From the NCBI RefSeq assembly GCF_015218165.1, contig NZ_CP048659.1, positions 1,736,001 through 1,800,000 on the forward strand: a DNA stretch of 64,000 nucleotides, given 5' to 3'. The stretch comes from Acinetobacter piscicola (GTDB lineage Bacteria; Pseudomonadota; Gammaproteobacteria; Pseudomonadales; Moraxellaceae). Below are positions 9,056 through 18,832 of the stretch, in pieces; position 1 is the stretch's first letter, and each line of letters begins with the position of its first letter. Position numbers and translations under genes: made by a program. Under the pieces are notes generated by a model that made no database searches, was not told where the DNA came from, and saw nothing but the letters and a program-made list of their open reading frames with translations.

Positions 9056-10066
9056 GTGGATCGACCGACTATTAGCGCTGAACATTTACAAGAAGCTGCT
9101 GACCACCTCGTAACCATTCGTGATTTTATTCGTTTTGGGGTGACAGCATTACGTCAATACGATGCACATTTAGGTCAGGGTACAGAAGATTATTTTGCAG
9201 AAAGTTCAGCATTGGTGTTACAAACCATGTCTTTGGACTGGAATGCAGACAATGAAATTTTAGATGCAAAATTATTACCGAGTGAAAAAGCGGAGTTTTT
9301 AAGTTTATTAGAACGCCGTATCAATGAAAAAGTACCGACATCTTATTTATTAAATTTATCTTATTTCTGCGGTAAACCATATTATGTTGATGAGCGTGTT
9401 CTGATTCCACGTTCACCGATTGCTGAGTTGATTGAAAATCGTTTTGCACCCTATTGTTTAGATGAAAATGGTCAAGCGCGTGAAGGTGTGAATAACCTTC
9501 CTGAAAACTCGAACCCTAAAACACCACAACGTATTTTAGATATGTGTACAGGTTCAGGTTGTATTGCTATTGCCTTAGCGTATGCGTATCCAGAAGCGGA
9601 AGTGGATGCAACGGATATTTCTAAAGAAGCGCTCGAAGTTGCTTCGATCAATGCAGAACATCATGATAAACAGTATCAAGTTGCTTTGCTTGAATCTGAT
9701 TTATTTGAAAAAATTCCTGCTGAAAATCAATACGATTTGATTGTTTCGAATCCTCCGTATGTCGATGCAGAAGACATGGCAGATTTACCTGAAGAATTCC
9801 ACCATGAGCCTGAACTTGCACTTGCAGCAGGGCAAGATGGTTTAGATTTAGTACGTAAAATGTTGGCGCAAGCTGCAGATTATTTAACGGAAAATGGCTT
9901 AATTGTCATTGAAGTGGGTAATTCTGAATGGGCGATGAAACAAAACTTCAATACCATTGATTTTTATTGGTTACAGTTCCAAAGAGGCGGTACAGGTATT
10001 TTTGCATTGACTGCTGAACAATGTCGTACTTTCCGTGATTTATTTATTCAGTCTATTCAAGCATAA
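9056..10066 (+). CDS. prmB: 50S ribosomal protein L3 N5-glutamine methyltransferase
   Basis: The product is 336 residues from a GTG start with GGAGAG upstream. It has a helical N-terminal domain. A class I SAM-dependent methyltransferase domain follows, with the SAM-binding motif DMCTGSGCIAIALA and the catalytic IVSNPPYVD motif typical of glutamine N5-methyltransferases. The N-terminal ISAEHLQEAADHLVTIRDF and overall length match PrmB rather than PrmC. It methylates a glutamine of ribosomal protein L3 and helps large-subunit assembly. The next gene, aroC, starts 12 bases after the stop. The prmB-aroC order is common in gammaproteobacteria. Confidence 0.93.
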   Translation: MDRPTISAEHLQEAADHLVTIRDFIRFGVTALRQYDAHLGQGTEDYFAESSALVLQTMSLDWNADNEILDAKLLPSEKAEFLSLLERRINEKVPTSYLLNLSYFCGKPYYVDERVLIPRSPIAELIENRFAPYCLDENGQAREGVNNLPENSNPKTPQRILDMCTGSGCIAIALAYAYPEAEVDATDISKEALEVASINAEHHDKQYQVALLESDLFEKIPAENQYDLIVSNPPYVDAEDMADLPEEFHHEPELALAAGQDGLDLVRKMLAQAADYLTENGLIVIEVGNSEWAMKQNFNTIDFYWLQFQRGGTGIFALTAEQCRTFRDLFIQSIQA

Positions 10067-10078
10067 GGAGTCATGCGC

Positions 10079-11173
10079 GTGGCAGGTAATAGTATAGGAC
10101 AACTTTTCCGTGTAACGACTTGTGGTGAATCTCACGGTGTGGGCTTGATGGCAATTGTAGACGGTGTGCCACCGGGCTTGGAACTTTGTGCAGAAGACTT
10201 ACAAAAAGATTTAGATCGTCGTAAACCAGGAACATCTAAGTTTGCGACTCAACGTAAAGAACCTGACGAAGTTGAAATCATTTCAGGGGTATTTGAAGGT
10301 AAAACGACAGGTACACCGATTGGCTTATTGATCCGCAATACAGACCAAAAATCGAAAGACTACGGTAATATCGCTCAGACTTTCCGTCCGGGACATGCAG
10401 ATTATACTTATACGCAAAAGTATGGTTTCCGTGATTATCGTGGTGGTGGACGTTCGAGCGCACGTGAAACGGCAATGCGTGTTGCTGCGGGTGCGATCGC
10501 TAAGAAGTTTCTTGCTGAAAAGTTTGGGATCGTTGTGCGTGGTCATGTCACTCAGATTGGTACAGAAGTTGCTGAAAAACTGGATTGGAACGAAGTACCT
10601 AATAATCCATTTTTCTGTGGTGATGTAGATGCTTTGCCACGCTTTGAAGCTTTAGTGACGTCTTTGCGTGAACAAGGCACAAGCTGTGGAGCTAAACTTG
10701 AAATCTTGGCTGAAAATGTTCCTGTGGGTTGGGGTGAGCCTGTATTTGATCGTTTAGATGCAGATATTGCACATGCCATGATGGGAATCAACGCAGTTAA
10801 AGGCGTTGAAATTGGTGATGGTTTTGCGGTTGCAGGGCAGTTTGGTCATGAAACTCGTGATGAATTAACCACAGATGGTTTCCTTGCCAATCATGCAGGT
10901 GGGATTTTAGGTGGAATTTCTTCGGGTCAAACGATTCGTGTCGCAATTGCATTAAAACCAACCGCAAGTATTACGACGCCGGGTAAAACCATCAATATGG
11001 ATCGTGAAGATACGGATGTATTGACCAAAGGTCGTCATGACCCTTGTGTGGGTGTACGTGCAACACCAATTGCTGAAGCAATGTTAGCGATTGTGTTAAT
11101 GGATCATTTTATGCGTCATCGTGCACAAAATGCCGATGTCGTTGCGCCATTTGCACCGATTGAGCCGAAGTGA
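10079..11173 (+). CDS. aroC: Chorismate synthase
   Basis: This enzyme converts 5-enolpyruvylshikimate-3-phosphate to chorismate, the last shared step of aromatic synthesis, using reduced FMN. Signatures include [18 protein letters not shown], the [19 protein letters not shown] segment and [18 protein letters not shown] prefer the GTG at 10079 (364 residues), because AAGGAG (10065-10070) lies 8 bases before it. From the ATG at 10073 the spacing would be only 2 bases, and the protein is then two residues longer (MRV). It is cotranscribed with prmB, and a bidirectional terminator follows. Confidence 0.96.
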   Translation: MAGNSIGQLFRVTTCGESHGVGLMAIVDGVPPGLELCAEDLQKDLDRRKPGTSKFATQRKEPDEVEIISGVFEGKTTGTPIGLLIRNTDQKSKDYGNIAQTFRPGHADYTYTQKYGFRDYRGGGRSSARETAMRVAAGAIAKKFLAEKFGIVVRGHVTQIGTEVAEKLDWNEVPNNPFFCGDVDALPRFEALVTSLREQGTSCGAKLEILAENVPVGWGEPVFDRLDADIAHAMMGINAVKGVEIGDGFAVAGQFGHETRDELTTDGFLANHAGGILGGISSGQTIRVAIALKPTASITTPGKTINMDREDTDVLTKGRHDPCVGVRATPIAEAMLAIVLMDHFMRHRAQNADVVAPFAPIEPK

Positions 11174-11196
11174 TTTTGAGATATTGATTGACATAA

Positions 11197-11225
11197 AAAA
11201 CCAGACAGAGCGTCTGGTTTTTTTA
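11197..11225 (+). terminator. Bidirectional terminator between aroC and the lipoprotein gene
   Basis: A stem AACCAGAC with GTCTGGTT is flanked by an A run and a T run. It can therefore stop transcription from aroC and from the convergent lipoprotein gene. Confidence 0.85.
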
Positions 11226-11241
11226 TGGCTTCATTATTAAA

Positions 11242-11706
11242 TTATTGAGCTGCTTCGCCTGTATAACCTTTTAAGAAAGTTAAATAAGCCGAAGATTTTT
11301 GACCATCCGCTTTTAAAATTGGACGATCAATTTCACCTTGATCTGTGACCAATTTTAGAGAAATTTCTTTACCATTACGGAAAGAGTTCAAGAAGCTAAC
11401 AGGGACGATAATTGAATTTGATGAAACCTGTTCGGTATATTGTGTTGGATTAACCGTTGAATATTCATAAGGTTGACCATCAACTAAAAATACAAATTGC
11501 TTAATATCATATTTTGTCGGTTGATTGATCTCAGCTGTGATTTTAAAGCCATCACGTTTTTCATCAATCCAACGCATTGCGAGTTCAGGACAAACTTCTG
11601 CAGCTTCACAAATTAATGGTCCCTTTGTTACAACACGTTCAGGATACGAACCTGCACAACCTGTGAATAATGCAACTGTAGCAACCAAAGCCAATTGAAG
11701 TTTCAT
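11242..11706 (-). CDS. Putative lipoprotein, 154 residues
   Basis: A lipoprotein signal peptide (MKLQLALVATVALFTGC) ends in the lipobox LFTGC, so the mature protein should be anchored to a membrane through its N-terminal cysteine. I prefer the ATG at 11706, because it gives a standard signal peptide. Another in-frame ATG lies at 11718. The mature part has further cysteines (ICEAAEVC) and beta-rich sequence. I do not recognise a functional family. Confidence 0.75.
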   Translation of the reverse strand: MKLQLALVATVALFTGCAGSYPERVVTKGPLICEAAEVCPELAMRWIDEKRDGFKITAEINQPTKYDIKQFVFLVDGQPYEYSTVNPTQYTEQVSSNSIIVPVSFLNSFRNGKEISLKLVTDQGEIDRPILKADGQKSSAYLTFLKGYTGEAAQ

Positions 11707-11831
11707 AAAATTACCCATCGTTATGTGATTGTTATTTCTCTGTGGAGAATATGTTAAATTTAACGTTTTAATTGCTAAAAGTGAACAATTGTTAGCAAGT
11801 TTACCGTTTTTAATTGTATTTCAACTAAAAT

Positions 11832-12302
11832 TTATAAAAGTTGTAGCATCTCCTGACTGACTAATTCAGTGAGTTGCTGTAATTTTTCTTCAGCAGACCC
11901 TTGTATAAGGTATTGAAAACGATAAATTTGATTTAAATAGTAAATGGCAATATAAAATGTACCTACAGGTTTATAGGCAGACTCACTACCCCCATGTTTC
12001 AATAATCCGGTACAGCTCACCACAAGGTCGGCTTGATCAAAAAGTGTCTTTCCTTTGATTGCCATTTCGACAGTGACTTCGGCAGATTCAGCGGTGTGTT
12101 GTTCAATTAATTGAGGATCAATACCTAAAATTTTGATTTTAATCGATGGGTCATAGCTGACTAAGCCCCCAAGTAAAATATCTGCACCACTATTTTTATA
12201 AATCGAAAACTGAGCACTCAAATGCCCTGAACTGGCACTTTCAATAAATGCTATTTTTAGATTTTTACGTTCGAGTAAATCACAACATGGTTTTAAATAC
12301 AT
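11832..12302 (-). CDS. CinA C-terminal (PncC-like) domain protein
   Basis: This 156-residue stand-alone domain resembles the C-terminal CinA/PncC nicotinamide-nucleotide amidohydrolase family. It shows ESASSGHLSAQ (where the family has E-S-x-T-G-G), GGLVSYDPSIKIKILGI, and a HTAES segment in place of HGAVS. The deviation at the T-G-G site and the His-Thr change mean catalysis should not be assumed. A functional PncC would recycle nicotinamide mononucleotide. It is monocistronic. Confidence 0.65.
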   Translation of the reverse strand: MYLKPCCDLLERKNLKIAFIESASSGHLSAQFSIYKNSGADILLGGLVSYDPSIKIKILGIDPQLIEQHTAESAEVTVEMAIKGKTLFDQADLVVSCTGLLKHGGSESAYKPVGTFYIAIYYLNQIYRFQYLIQGSAEEKLQQLTELVSQEMLQLL

Positions 12303-12648
12303 AAAGTTTGCCTAATGGTATAAAAGTCAGCGCATCACATTCATATTTGTTCCCATTTCATTATGATCTTAGCGAAAATGTAGACAAGATGTAAGAGAAA
12401 AAATGAAATGATTTATAAGCTTAATACAATATTTTTGCTTTTAAAATTTTTGAGTGAACATCGAATCCTATGCTACAGGCAATAGGAAGTAACCAATAAT
12501 TTTACGATAAGATCGATTTAAAGCGCTTAAATTTGCTTAAACATATCGTTCGAGGAAATAGTAAACGATCTTAAACAGAAATTACTTTATTGTTAGTCAA
12601 AAGCTGCTATAACTAAAAATAAAGGGTATGAAAATTAGGGAGCAACTG
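12303..12648. other. Intergenic region, nothing recognised
   Basis: These 346 A/T-rich bases lie between two divergent genes. I see no open frame of substance and no structured RNA. They should contain both promoters. Confidence 0.5.
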
Positions 12649-12882
12649 ATGAAGACCACTGTAAAATATGTTGTTTTGAAAAGCAAAGATTATCAGCTAG
12701 GTACGCCATTATTTGAAGAAAATTTAGAGGCAGGCAGCCAATATTTTGATCAGATTCCAAATGTAATTCAATATCAAAATCATGACTTTAAAGTTAAATC
12801 GAAAGAGTTAACCCGTAAGCAAATTTTTGATGATTTTGAAGAGTCACAAACAATCTTGGTCAAGGTTATTGCGATCAATTAA
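12649..12882 (+). CDS. Hypothetical small protein, 77 residues
   Basis: The start is the ATG at 12649, which has AGGGAG six bases upstream. An earlier in-frame ATG at 12628 has no such site. The protein is small, charged and probably soluble, and I cannot place it in a family. A perfect palindromic terminator follows. Confidence 0.6.
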   Translation: MKTTVKYVVLKSKDYQLGTPLFEENLEAGSQYFDQIPNVIQYQNHDFKVKSKELTRKQIFDDFEESQTILVKVIAIN

Positions 12883-12924
12883 GCACTGCATCTATTGACT
12901 ATTTAGATTTAAGATTGACATATA

Positions 12925-12955
12925 AAGAAAGCCTACATATATGTAGGCTTTCTTT
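12925..12955 (+). terminator. Palindromic bidirectional terminator
   Basis: The arms are AAGAAAGCCTACATA and TATGTAGGCTTTCTT, a perfect 15-bp inverted repeat with almost no loop. It sits between convergent genes and serves both the 77-residue protein gene and the UspA gene at 12970. Confidence 0.75.
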
Positions 12956-12969
12956 CTAAAGCATAGCGT

Positions 12970-13413
12970 TTATTCTTTCACGATGAGCACAGGAAGCGTG
13001 GTTTGATTTAAAACATCTTGAGCAAAACTACCTAAGAAAAATTTCTTGAAGCCTTTACGCCCATGTGAACCCATGACGATCAAATCAATATTTTTCTTTT
13101 CAGCCGTATCAATAATGGTTTCAGCAGTTACATAACCATGAACAACTTCAGTAGTGAGTGCAACACCTTCAGCAGCAGCGAATTGCTGGACTTGATCTAG
13201 TGCTTTCAACGCATTTTTATTGGCTTCTTCTAAATACTCTTTCATCATAGAGGCATTATAATAAAAGTCCGCACCTGAAAAAGGATCTTCTGCAACTAAG
13301 CAAATTGCTGTGAGTTGACTGTTAAATGCTTTTGCAAGAGAAATTGCTTGTTGTGCAGCAGCAAAAGAAATTTGAGAACCATCTACGGGAACTAAAATAT
13401 GTTGATAAGTCAT
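12970..13413 (-). CDS. Universal stress protein, UspA family
   Basis: The product is 147 residues from the ATG at 13413, which has GGAG eight bases upstream. The frame runs further upstream without a good site. The N-terminal HILVPVDGS and the C-terminal GSHGRKGFKKFFLGS provide the G-2x-G-9x-G(S) motif of ATP-binding Usp proteins. It probably acts as a soluble stress-responsive ATP binder. A close paralogue lies 170 bp upstream, so this is a tandem duplication with separate promoters likely. Confidence 0.88.
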   Translation of the reverse strand: MTYQHILVPVDGSQISFAAAQQAISLAKAFNSQLTAICLVAEDPFSGADFYYNASMMKEYLEEANKNALKALDQVQQFAAAEGVALTTEVVHGYVTAETIIDTAEKKNIDLIVMGSHGRKGFKKFFLGSFAQDVLNQTTLPVLIVKE

Positions 13414-13582
13414 TTGATTTTCTCCGTGGTCATTATTTCTATATTCAAAATTAAAAATTGCAATATAGAGCATAAGTAACACATAAATTTATGAGCGCCA
13501 ATCTTAGATTTACATTTTTAAAAAATAATCTACTTTTAATGTGAATCAGGTTTTAATTTTGCAAATAAAAGAGAATTGACTA

Positions 13583-14029
13583 TTATTGCTTTACGATCAA
13601 TACAGGTACGAAACTCTCACCTAGGACTTCTTGTGCCACGCTACCTAGAACAAACTTTTTTAAACCTTTACGACCATGTGAGCCCATCACAATAAGATCT
13701 GCGCCAATTTCATTTAAGACATTTAAAATGCCTGTGGCTGGTGAAACTTCGCGTACAATTTTAACGTTCACTTGGCTGACGCCGTGATGATTTAAATTGG
13801 TTTTAATTTCGTCCAATCGAGCTTGGGCATTTTTTTCAGCAGCTAAAACATATTCAGTAATAGATGGTGCAACTTGGTAGAAATCAACCCCAAACATTGG
13901 ATCAACAGCCAATACACTCACTACTGTTATTTTAGCGTTGTTTTTTAAGGCAATTTCTTCAGCATGTTGTAATGCCGCATAAGAAATCGGGGATTCATCG
14001 ACAGGGACAAGAATATGTTCATACGGCAT
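13583..14029 (-). CDS. Universal stress protein, UspA family (paralogue)
   Basis: This 148-residue protein is built like its downstream neighbour. It has HILVPVDES at the start and GSHGRKGLKKFVLGS at the ATP-binding end. The two share the same domain order and many positions, including DPFSGADFYY versus DPMFGVDFYQ, so they arose by duplication and have diverged. The gap between them is about 170 bp, long enough for independent regulation. Confidence 0.88.
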   Translation of the reverse strand: MPYEHILVPVDESPISYAALQHAEEIALKNNAKITVVSVLAVDPMFGVDFYQVAPSITEYVLAAEKNAQARLDEIKTNLNHHGVSQVNVKIVREVSPATGILNVLNEIGADLIVMGSHGRKGLKKFVLGSVAQEVLGESFVPVLIVKQ

Positions 14030-14356
14030 AATGATTGACCTCTTAAAATATTCAAAAATATAATCATCATTAAATTTAATAAAAATTATTTACAGAACAA
14101 AGTTTATGTTCTTTATTTAGTTATAGCCTAAAAATGCAATAGATACACTATTATTTTGCGTCAAAACGATAATAAATTTAAAAATAGATTCTCTTGGGTA
14201 AATATTTGGTTTATATTGTTTTTATTTAAAACAACACTCTTGAATTTTGAGAAATAACCCGCATTTATGTAGAGAAAATGTGAGCGTTTTTCTCAGATAA
14301 AAATATTGATCATTTTGATTGTTAATTTGAATATAACAATATAGGGAAGTGTATTT
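14030..14356. other. Intergenic region, nothing recognised
   Basis: This very A/T-rich spacer of 327 bp lies between divergent genes. It must carry the promoters of the UspA gene and the secreted-protein gene. No coding frame or RNA gene is evident. Confidence 0.5.
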
Positions 14357-14746
14357 ATGTTTATTTGTTTGAAAAATAAAACTCGTTTTATCATTCTGAT
14401 TTTGGCTACGGTTACGTCTACATATACGATCGCGCAAAGTACTTCGACCAATACACAAGAGCAAGATTTTAGTTACTCTAATCATGCCGATGAGCATTGT
14501 TATGTGCTAGGTAATAATGCACATAAAATCATGAGTCGTAGGCAGGATGGAGAGTCAGCAACAAACTTAGTCAATCAAATTCAAAAGCTGGATGTTAAAT
14601 ACAATAAAAATGAATTATTTGAGCTTGTAGACAAAGCTTATCGAATACCAATGAGCCAGCACATCATGCAGCAGATGGTTATGGTGAGTAACTTTATGTC
14701 AGATATAGAGCAAAAATGCATGCAAGATGAGTATGCAGCGAGATAA
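14357..14746 (+). CDS. Hypothetical secreted protein, 129 residues
   Basis: The start ATG at 14357 has GGAAG eight bases upstream. An N-terminal signal peptide (basic KNKTR, hydrophobic FIILILATVTSTYTIA) suggests export with cleavage near AQS. The mature part is polar and helix-rich with two cysteines, one near each end (DEHC and QKC). I recognise no family. Confidence 0.65.
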   Translation: MFICLKNKTRFIILILATVTSTYTIAQSTSTNTQEQDFSYSNHADEHCYVLGNNAHKIMSRRQDGESATNLVNQIQKLDVKYNKNELFELVDKAYRIPMSQHIMQQMVMVSNFMSDIEQKCMQDEYAAR

Positions 14747-14812
14747 TTTTTTAGATGGGTGATTGGATCTTTTAAGCAGTATGAATTTTAAATCATGCTT
14801 TGTTCGAGTCTA

Positions 14813-14847
14813 GAAAAAGGCTTAATGCTGTGCATTAAGCCTTTTAA
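14813..14847 (+). terminator. Rho-independent terminator between convergent genes
   Basis: A 12-bp perfect stem (AAGGCTTAATGC with GCATTAAGCCTT) and a 3-nt loop are flanked by A and T runs. It lies between the secreted-protein gene and the atoE-type gene, and can serve both. Confidence 0.8.
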
Positions 14848-14893
14848 ATCTATGCCATTAAAAGTATTGCATATTGCTTGTTAAAATCTACGA

Positions 14894-16315
14894 TTAAAAA
14901 GTCGGTGCAACATAAGTAAGAGTGCGACCTAATGCCCACAGTAAGAATAAAACCAATGGGATATGAAAAATCAGTTGAGTTACAGTAAAGCCAATCACAT
15001 CTTTAGCTTTGAGTTTTAAAATCCCAAGCATAGGTAACATAAAGAATGGATTGATTAAATTGGGCAATGCTTCGGCTGCATTATAAATCTGTACTGACCA
15101 ACCTAAATGGTACTTTAAATCATGTGCAGCTTGCATCACATAAGGTGCCTCGATGATCCACTTACCACCACCTGATGGAATAAAAAAGCCCAAAATAGCC
15201 GAGTAAACTCCCATGACAATGGCAAAAGTTTCTTGAGATGAAATCGAGACAAAAAATTCAGCAATATAATGTGAGAGTGATAAGTCTTGCGCATTCATGG
15301 CATGGGTCATGATAAAAGCAATACTGCCATAAAGTGGAAATTGGATCAGTACACCAGAAATTGCAGGGACTGCTTTAGACACAGCATTTAAAAAGTTACG
15401 TGGTGTGCCATGTAGTGCAATGCCTAACATTAAGAAGATAAAGTTATAGGTATTTAGACTGGAAATGGCGAGAATGGGATTGCTTTTAGAAAACTCATTC
15501 ACCATCCAAATTGCGCCTAAGATCACGATCAGAATACTGAGAATAGGAGAGTTTTCTAACCAATCTCCCGGACGTTTATGGATTGCAGCAGTATCCTGTA
15601 TTTCAGTATCTTCTTGATCAAGTTTGACATTAAACTGATCTATGGTTTTTACATGTTGCCCTTTAGGTGCAGAAAAATACGCGATTGCAATTGAAGCGAT
15701 AATCAGCACTGCCGTCATAATGAGTGATTGTGGTAAAAAAATCGTTTCAGTAAAAGGAATGACGCCTGTGAGTTGATAGATGGATTCAGGTAAACTGGCT
15801 TTGTTGGCTTGTAGTTGAGCAGCAGATGAACTGATTCCCAATGCCCATGTTGCCCCCATACCGATAATTGCAGCGGCTGCGGCAGCACGGTAGTCCAAAT
15901 TTAATTCTTTACGTTGCGCAAGCGCAATGACCAATAGCGCTGTGAGCACAGTACTCATTGCCCAGTTAATTAATGAAACCAATAAGCTAATGCTTGCCAC
16001 AAGCACAATACCACCTGTGCCTGAACTTGGGATGAGTGCGAGCTTGTTAATGATAAATTTGATCGGTTTAGACACAGATACAACATAACCCACCACGATC
16101 AACATACACATTTGTAAGGTAAATGGAATCAAACTCCAAAAACCATCACCAAATGAAAGAGCAACTTGTGTTGCAGGTGCGCCGATAGCCATTGAGGCAA
16201 TAGCCACGATAATCACCCCTAAAAGGGCAAAAATATAGGAGTCAGGAAACCATTTTTCAGACCAATCACTGACTTTAATTGCAAACCTTTGCAAAATATT
16301 TTGAGAATTACTCAT
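14894..16315 (-). CDS. atoE: Short-chain fatty acid transporter, AtoE family
   Basis: The product is 473 residues from the ATG at 16315 (AAGGAT eight bases upstream). It is a polytopic inner-membrane protein of the AtoE/TIGR00366 type, with the motif FIPSGGGKWIIEAPYVMQAA typical of that family. It should import acetoacetate, butyrate or similar short-chain acids. It lies 200 bp behind the 3-oxoacid CoA-transferase subunits in the same direction. That context supports a role in acetoacetate or short-chain acid uptake feeding the transferase. Confidence 0.85.
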   Translation of the reverse strand: MSNSQNILQRFAIKVSDWSEKWFPDSYIFALLGVIIVAIASMAIGAPATQVALSFGDGFWSLIPFTLQMCMLIVVGYVVSVSKPIKFIINKLALIPSSGTGGIVLVASISLLVSLINWAMSTVLTALLVIALAQRKELNLDYRAAAAAAIIGMGATWALGISSSAAQLQANKASLPESIYQLTGVIPFTETIFLPQSLIMTAVLIIASIAIAYFSAPKGQHVKTIDQFNVKLDQEDTEIQDTAAIHKRPGDWLENSPILSILIVILGAIWMVNEFSKSNPILAISSLNTYNFIFLMLGIALHGTPRNFLNAVSKAVPAISGVLIQFPLYGSIAFIMTHAMNAQDLSLSHYIAEFFVSISSQETFAIVMGVYSAILGFFIPSGGGKWIIEAPYVMQAAHDLKYHLGWSVQIYNAAEALPNLINPFFMLPMLGILKLKAKDVIGFTVTQLIFHIPLVLFLLWALGRTLTYVAPTF

Positions 16316-16516
16316 GTGTATCATCCTTGAATTTTGTTTTACATATGCATGCCTGATGTACAATTAGTGGTATTGATTTAATAGATAAATATTTTTTATG
16401 TGAAAAATATTATAATAGGTAAAAATATAAGACATTGAAAGTCTTATATTTTTACAGGTGTTGATAGGCTTTTAGTTCCCCCATGTCTCATGGGCATTTC
16501 AGCGATCATACAGTAG

Positions 16517-17143
16517 TTATAAGATGCTCACACCTGTGACTTTTTGTACGTCATCCAATGTGACACCCTCGGCAAGTTCAACCAATTTAATCCCTTGTTC
16601 GGTGACATCAAAAACACCTAAATCAGAAATAATACGGTCAACCACGCCTTTTCCTGTTAATGGGAGCTCGCAGTTTTTTACGATTTTAGGTGAACCATCT
16701 TTGGCACAGTGCTCCATTAACACTACGACTTTTTGTACACCTGCAACCAAATCCATTGCACCGCCCATCCCTTTGACTTTTTTGCCGGGAATCATCCAAT
16801 TGGCAAGGTCACCTGTTTCAGAAACTTCCATTGCCCCTAAAATGGCAATATTGACTTTGCCGCCACGAATCATGGCAAAAGATTGTGAACTTGCGAAAAA
16901 TGAAGCACCTGAGCGTGCGGTGACTGTTTGTTTACCTGCATTAATCAGGTCTGCATCCACTGTTTCTTCTGTTGGAAACTCGCCAATGCCGAGTAAACCA
17001 TTCTCAGATTGTAGCCAAACATCCATATTTTCAGGGATATAATTGGCAACAAGGGTCGGTAATCCGATGCCTAAATTGACATAAAAACCATTTTCAAGTT
17101 CTTGTGCAGCACGTTGTGCCATTTCATTACGTGTCCAAGCCAT
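16517..17143 (-). CDS. 3-oxoacid CoA-transferase subunit B
   Basis: The product is 208 residues. The [14 protein letters not shown] segment carries the catalytic glutamate of class I CoA-transferase beta subunits, and [20 protein letters not shown] is also typical. With subunit A it moves CoA from succinyl-CoA (SCOT type) or an acyl-CoA donor to acetoacetate. Its start lies 4 bp after the stop of subunit A, so the two are translationally linked. Placement after HMG-CoA lyase fits re-activation of the acetoacetate made from leucine. Both AtoDA and ScoAB naming are possible. Confidence 0.92.
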   Translation of the reverse strand: MAWTRNEMAQRAAQELENGFYVNLGIGLPTLVANYIPENMDVWLQSENGLLGIGEFPTEETVDADLINAGKQTVTARSGASFFASSQSFAMIRGGKVNIAILGAMEVSETGDLANWMIPGKKVKGMGGAMDLVAGVQKVVVLMEHCAKDGSPKIVKNCELPLTGKGVVDRIISDLGVFDVTEQGIKLVELAEGVTLDDVQKVTGVSIL

Positions 17144-17147
17144 GACT

Positions 17148-17852
17148 TTATCCCTCTGATTTTAATGTCAATTGTTCAATGCGCTTTTCAGGCTGAGCAT
17201 TGACAATAATACGATGCACATAAATTCCTGGCAGATGCACATGATCTGGATCTAGCTCACCGACTTCAACTAATTCTTCTACTTCAACCACGGTGATTTT
17301 TCCTGCGGTGGCGCAATCAGGATTAAAATTACGTGCGGTTTTACGGAAAATTAAATTCCCTGCTTTATCTGCTTTGTAGGCTTTCACTAAGGCAATATCT
17401 GCAGTGAGTGATTCTTCTAAAATGTGATCTTTGCCATTGAAATTACGGACTTCTTTGCCTTCGGCAACTAAAGTCCCGACACCTGCTTGGGTATAAAAAG
17501 CAGGAATACCTGCACCACCTGCACGTAGTTTTTCTGCTAGAGTGCCTTGTGGTGTCAGTTCAACTTCAAGTTCACCATTTAAAAACTGACGTTCAAACTC
17601 TTTGTTCTCACCGACATAAGAGGCGATCATTTTTTTGATCTGTTTGGTTTCTAACAATAAACCTAGACCAAAACCATCCACACCAGCGTTATTGGAAATA
17701 CATGTCAGGTCTTTGACACCTGTTGCTTTTAATGCCGAGATTAAAGCTTCAGGCATACCGCAGAGACCAAAACCGCCAACGGCTAAAGTTTGCCCATCTT
17801 GGACAATATCTTGTAATGCATCCGTTGCATTTGCATAAACTTTATTGAGCAT
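17148..17852 (-). CDS. 3-oxoacid CoA-transferase subunit A
   Basis: The product is 234 residues with the class I CoA-transferase alpha-subunit motif [14 protein letters not shown] near the N-terminus and [16 protein letters not shown] in the middle. It forms a heteromeric enzyme with the next gene product. It is the first of the two transferase genes, 62 bp behind the HMG-CoA lyase gene in the leucine cluster. Confidence 0.92.
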   Translation of the reverse strand: MLNKVYANATDALQDIVQDGQTLAVGGFGLCGMPEALISALKATGVKDLTCISNNAGVDGFGLGLLLETKQIKKMIASYVGENKEFERQFLNGELEVELTPQGTLAEKLRAGGAGIPAFYTQAGVGTLVAEGKEVRNFNGKDHILEESLTADIALVKAYKADKAGNLIFRKTARNFNPDCATAGKITVVEVEELVEVGELDPDHVHLPGIYVHRIIVNAQPEKRIEQLTLKSEG

Positions 17853-17914
17853 ATTTCACCTTGTTATTACGATCTTATTCCATTAATTTTTCTTGCACTT
17901 ATGTATGGTTTATA

Positions 17915-18832
17915 TCACGAAGCGCATTGAGTTTGCCAATAGGCATTGGCGTAGTTTGAAGGATTTTGTCGGTTTAGAACTTGGCTGATATTTCGACTTG
18001 CTTGCATGAGTGCGTCTAAATTAATTCCTGTTTCGAAGCCCATTTTCGACAGTAAATAATATAGGTCTTCGGTTGACACATTGCCTGAAGCACCTTTGGC
18101 ATAAGGACAACCTCCTAAGCCTGCAATGGATGAGTCAAAAACGCGGATGCCTTGCTCAAGCGATTGGTAAATATTGGCAATCGCCATGCCATAGGTATTA
18201 TGGAAATGTCCTGCAAGTACTTTTGCATCTAACTCAGCAAGGCATGCCTCCCAGACTTTTTTAACACGATCAGGCGTTGCTGTGCCGATGGTTTCACCTA
18301 AAGAAACTTCATAACAACCCATGTCATACAATCGTTGGGTGACTTTTGCGACTTGCTTCGGGTCAATTGCACCTTCATAAGGACAATCGACGATACATGA
18401 GACATAGCCACGAACTTTGACGTTGTTGGCTTTGGCTGCGGCGAGAACATCAGCAAATTTTTCAAAGCTCTCATCGATTGAGCAGTTGATATTTTTACGG
18501 GTAAAACTTTCAGAGGCAGCGGTAAAGACCGCAACTTCTTGGCAACCGACTGCTAAAGCAGATTCAAAACCTTTAAGATTAGGCGTGAGTAAGCTAAAAC
18601 CAATATTAGGATTTTTCGGCAAGTCGGCAAAGAGTTGGTCGCTATTTGCCATTTGCGGCACCCATTTTGCTGAGACACAAGAGCCGACTTCAATTGAAGT
18701 CAGTCCTGTTTGCATTAAGTCTAAAATTAAGGCTTTACGTTGTTCGAGTGTTAAAGGTGTTTTCTCGTTTTGCAGTCCGTCACGAGGACCGACTTCAACG
18801 ATTTTCACGAAGTTGTCGTGCGCTAAAGTCAT
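17915..18832 (-). CDS. liuE: Hydroxymethylglutaryl-CoA lyase
   Basis: The product is 305 residues of the HMGL/DRE-TIM superfamily. The N-terminal VEVGPRDGLQNE holds the catalytic Arg-Asp. The C-terminal GLGGCPYAKGASGNVSTEDL holds the catalytic loop cysteine and metal site. It cleaves HMG-CoA to acetyl-CoA and acetoacetate, the last step of leucine breakdown. Its ATG overlaps the stop of the upstream carboxylase gene by 4 bp (ATGA), so the two are coupled. Confidence 0.95.
   Translation of the reverse strand: MTLAHDNFVKIVEVGPRDGLQNEKTPLTLEQRKALILDLMQTGLTSIEVGSCVSAKWVPQMANSDQLFADLPKNPNIGFSLLTPNLKGFESALAVGCQEVAVFTAASESFTRKNINCSIDESFEKFADVLAAAKANNVKVRGYVSCIVDCPYEGAIDPKQVAKVTQRLYDMGCYEVSLGETIGTATPDRVKKVWEACLAELDAKVLAGHFHNTYGMAIANIYQSLEQGIRVFDSSIAGLGGCPYAKGASGNVSTEDLYYLLSKMGFETGINLDALMQASRNISQVLNRQNPSNYANAYWQTQCAS

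Noticed and set aside
14222..14497. Minus-strand frame of 91 codons overlapping the secreted-protein gene
   Set aside because: It overlaps the gene at 14357-14746 antisense and has no ribosome-binding site, and the plus-strand frame has a signal peptide and a site.
16524..17042. Long plus-strand frame opposite the CoA-transferase subunit B gene
   Set aside because: It is antisense to a clear enzyme gene and has no family-like motif. This is a common artefact of codon bias.
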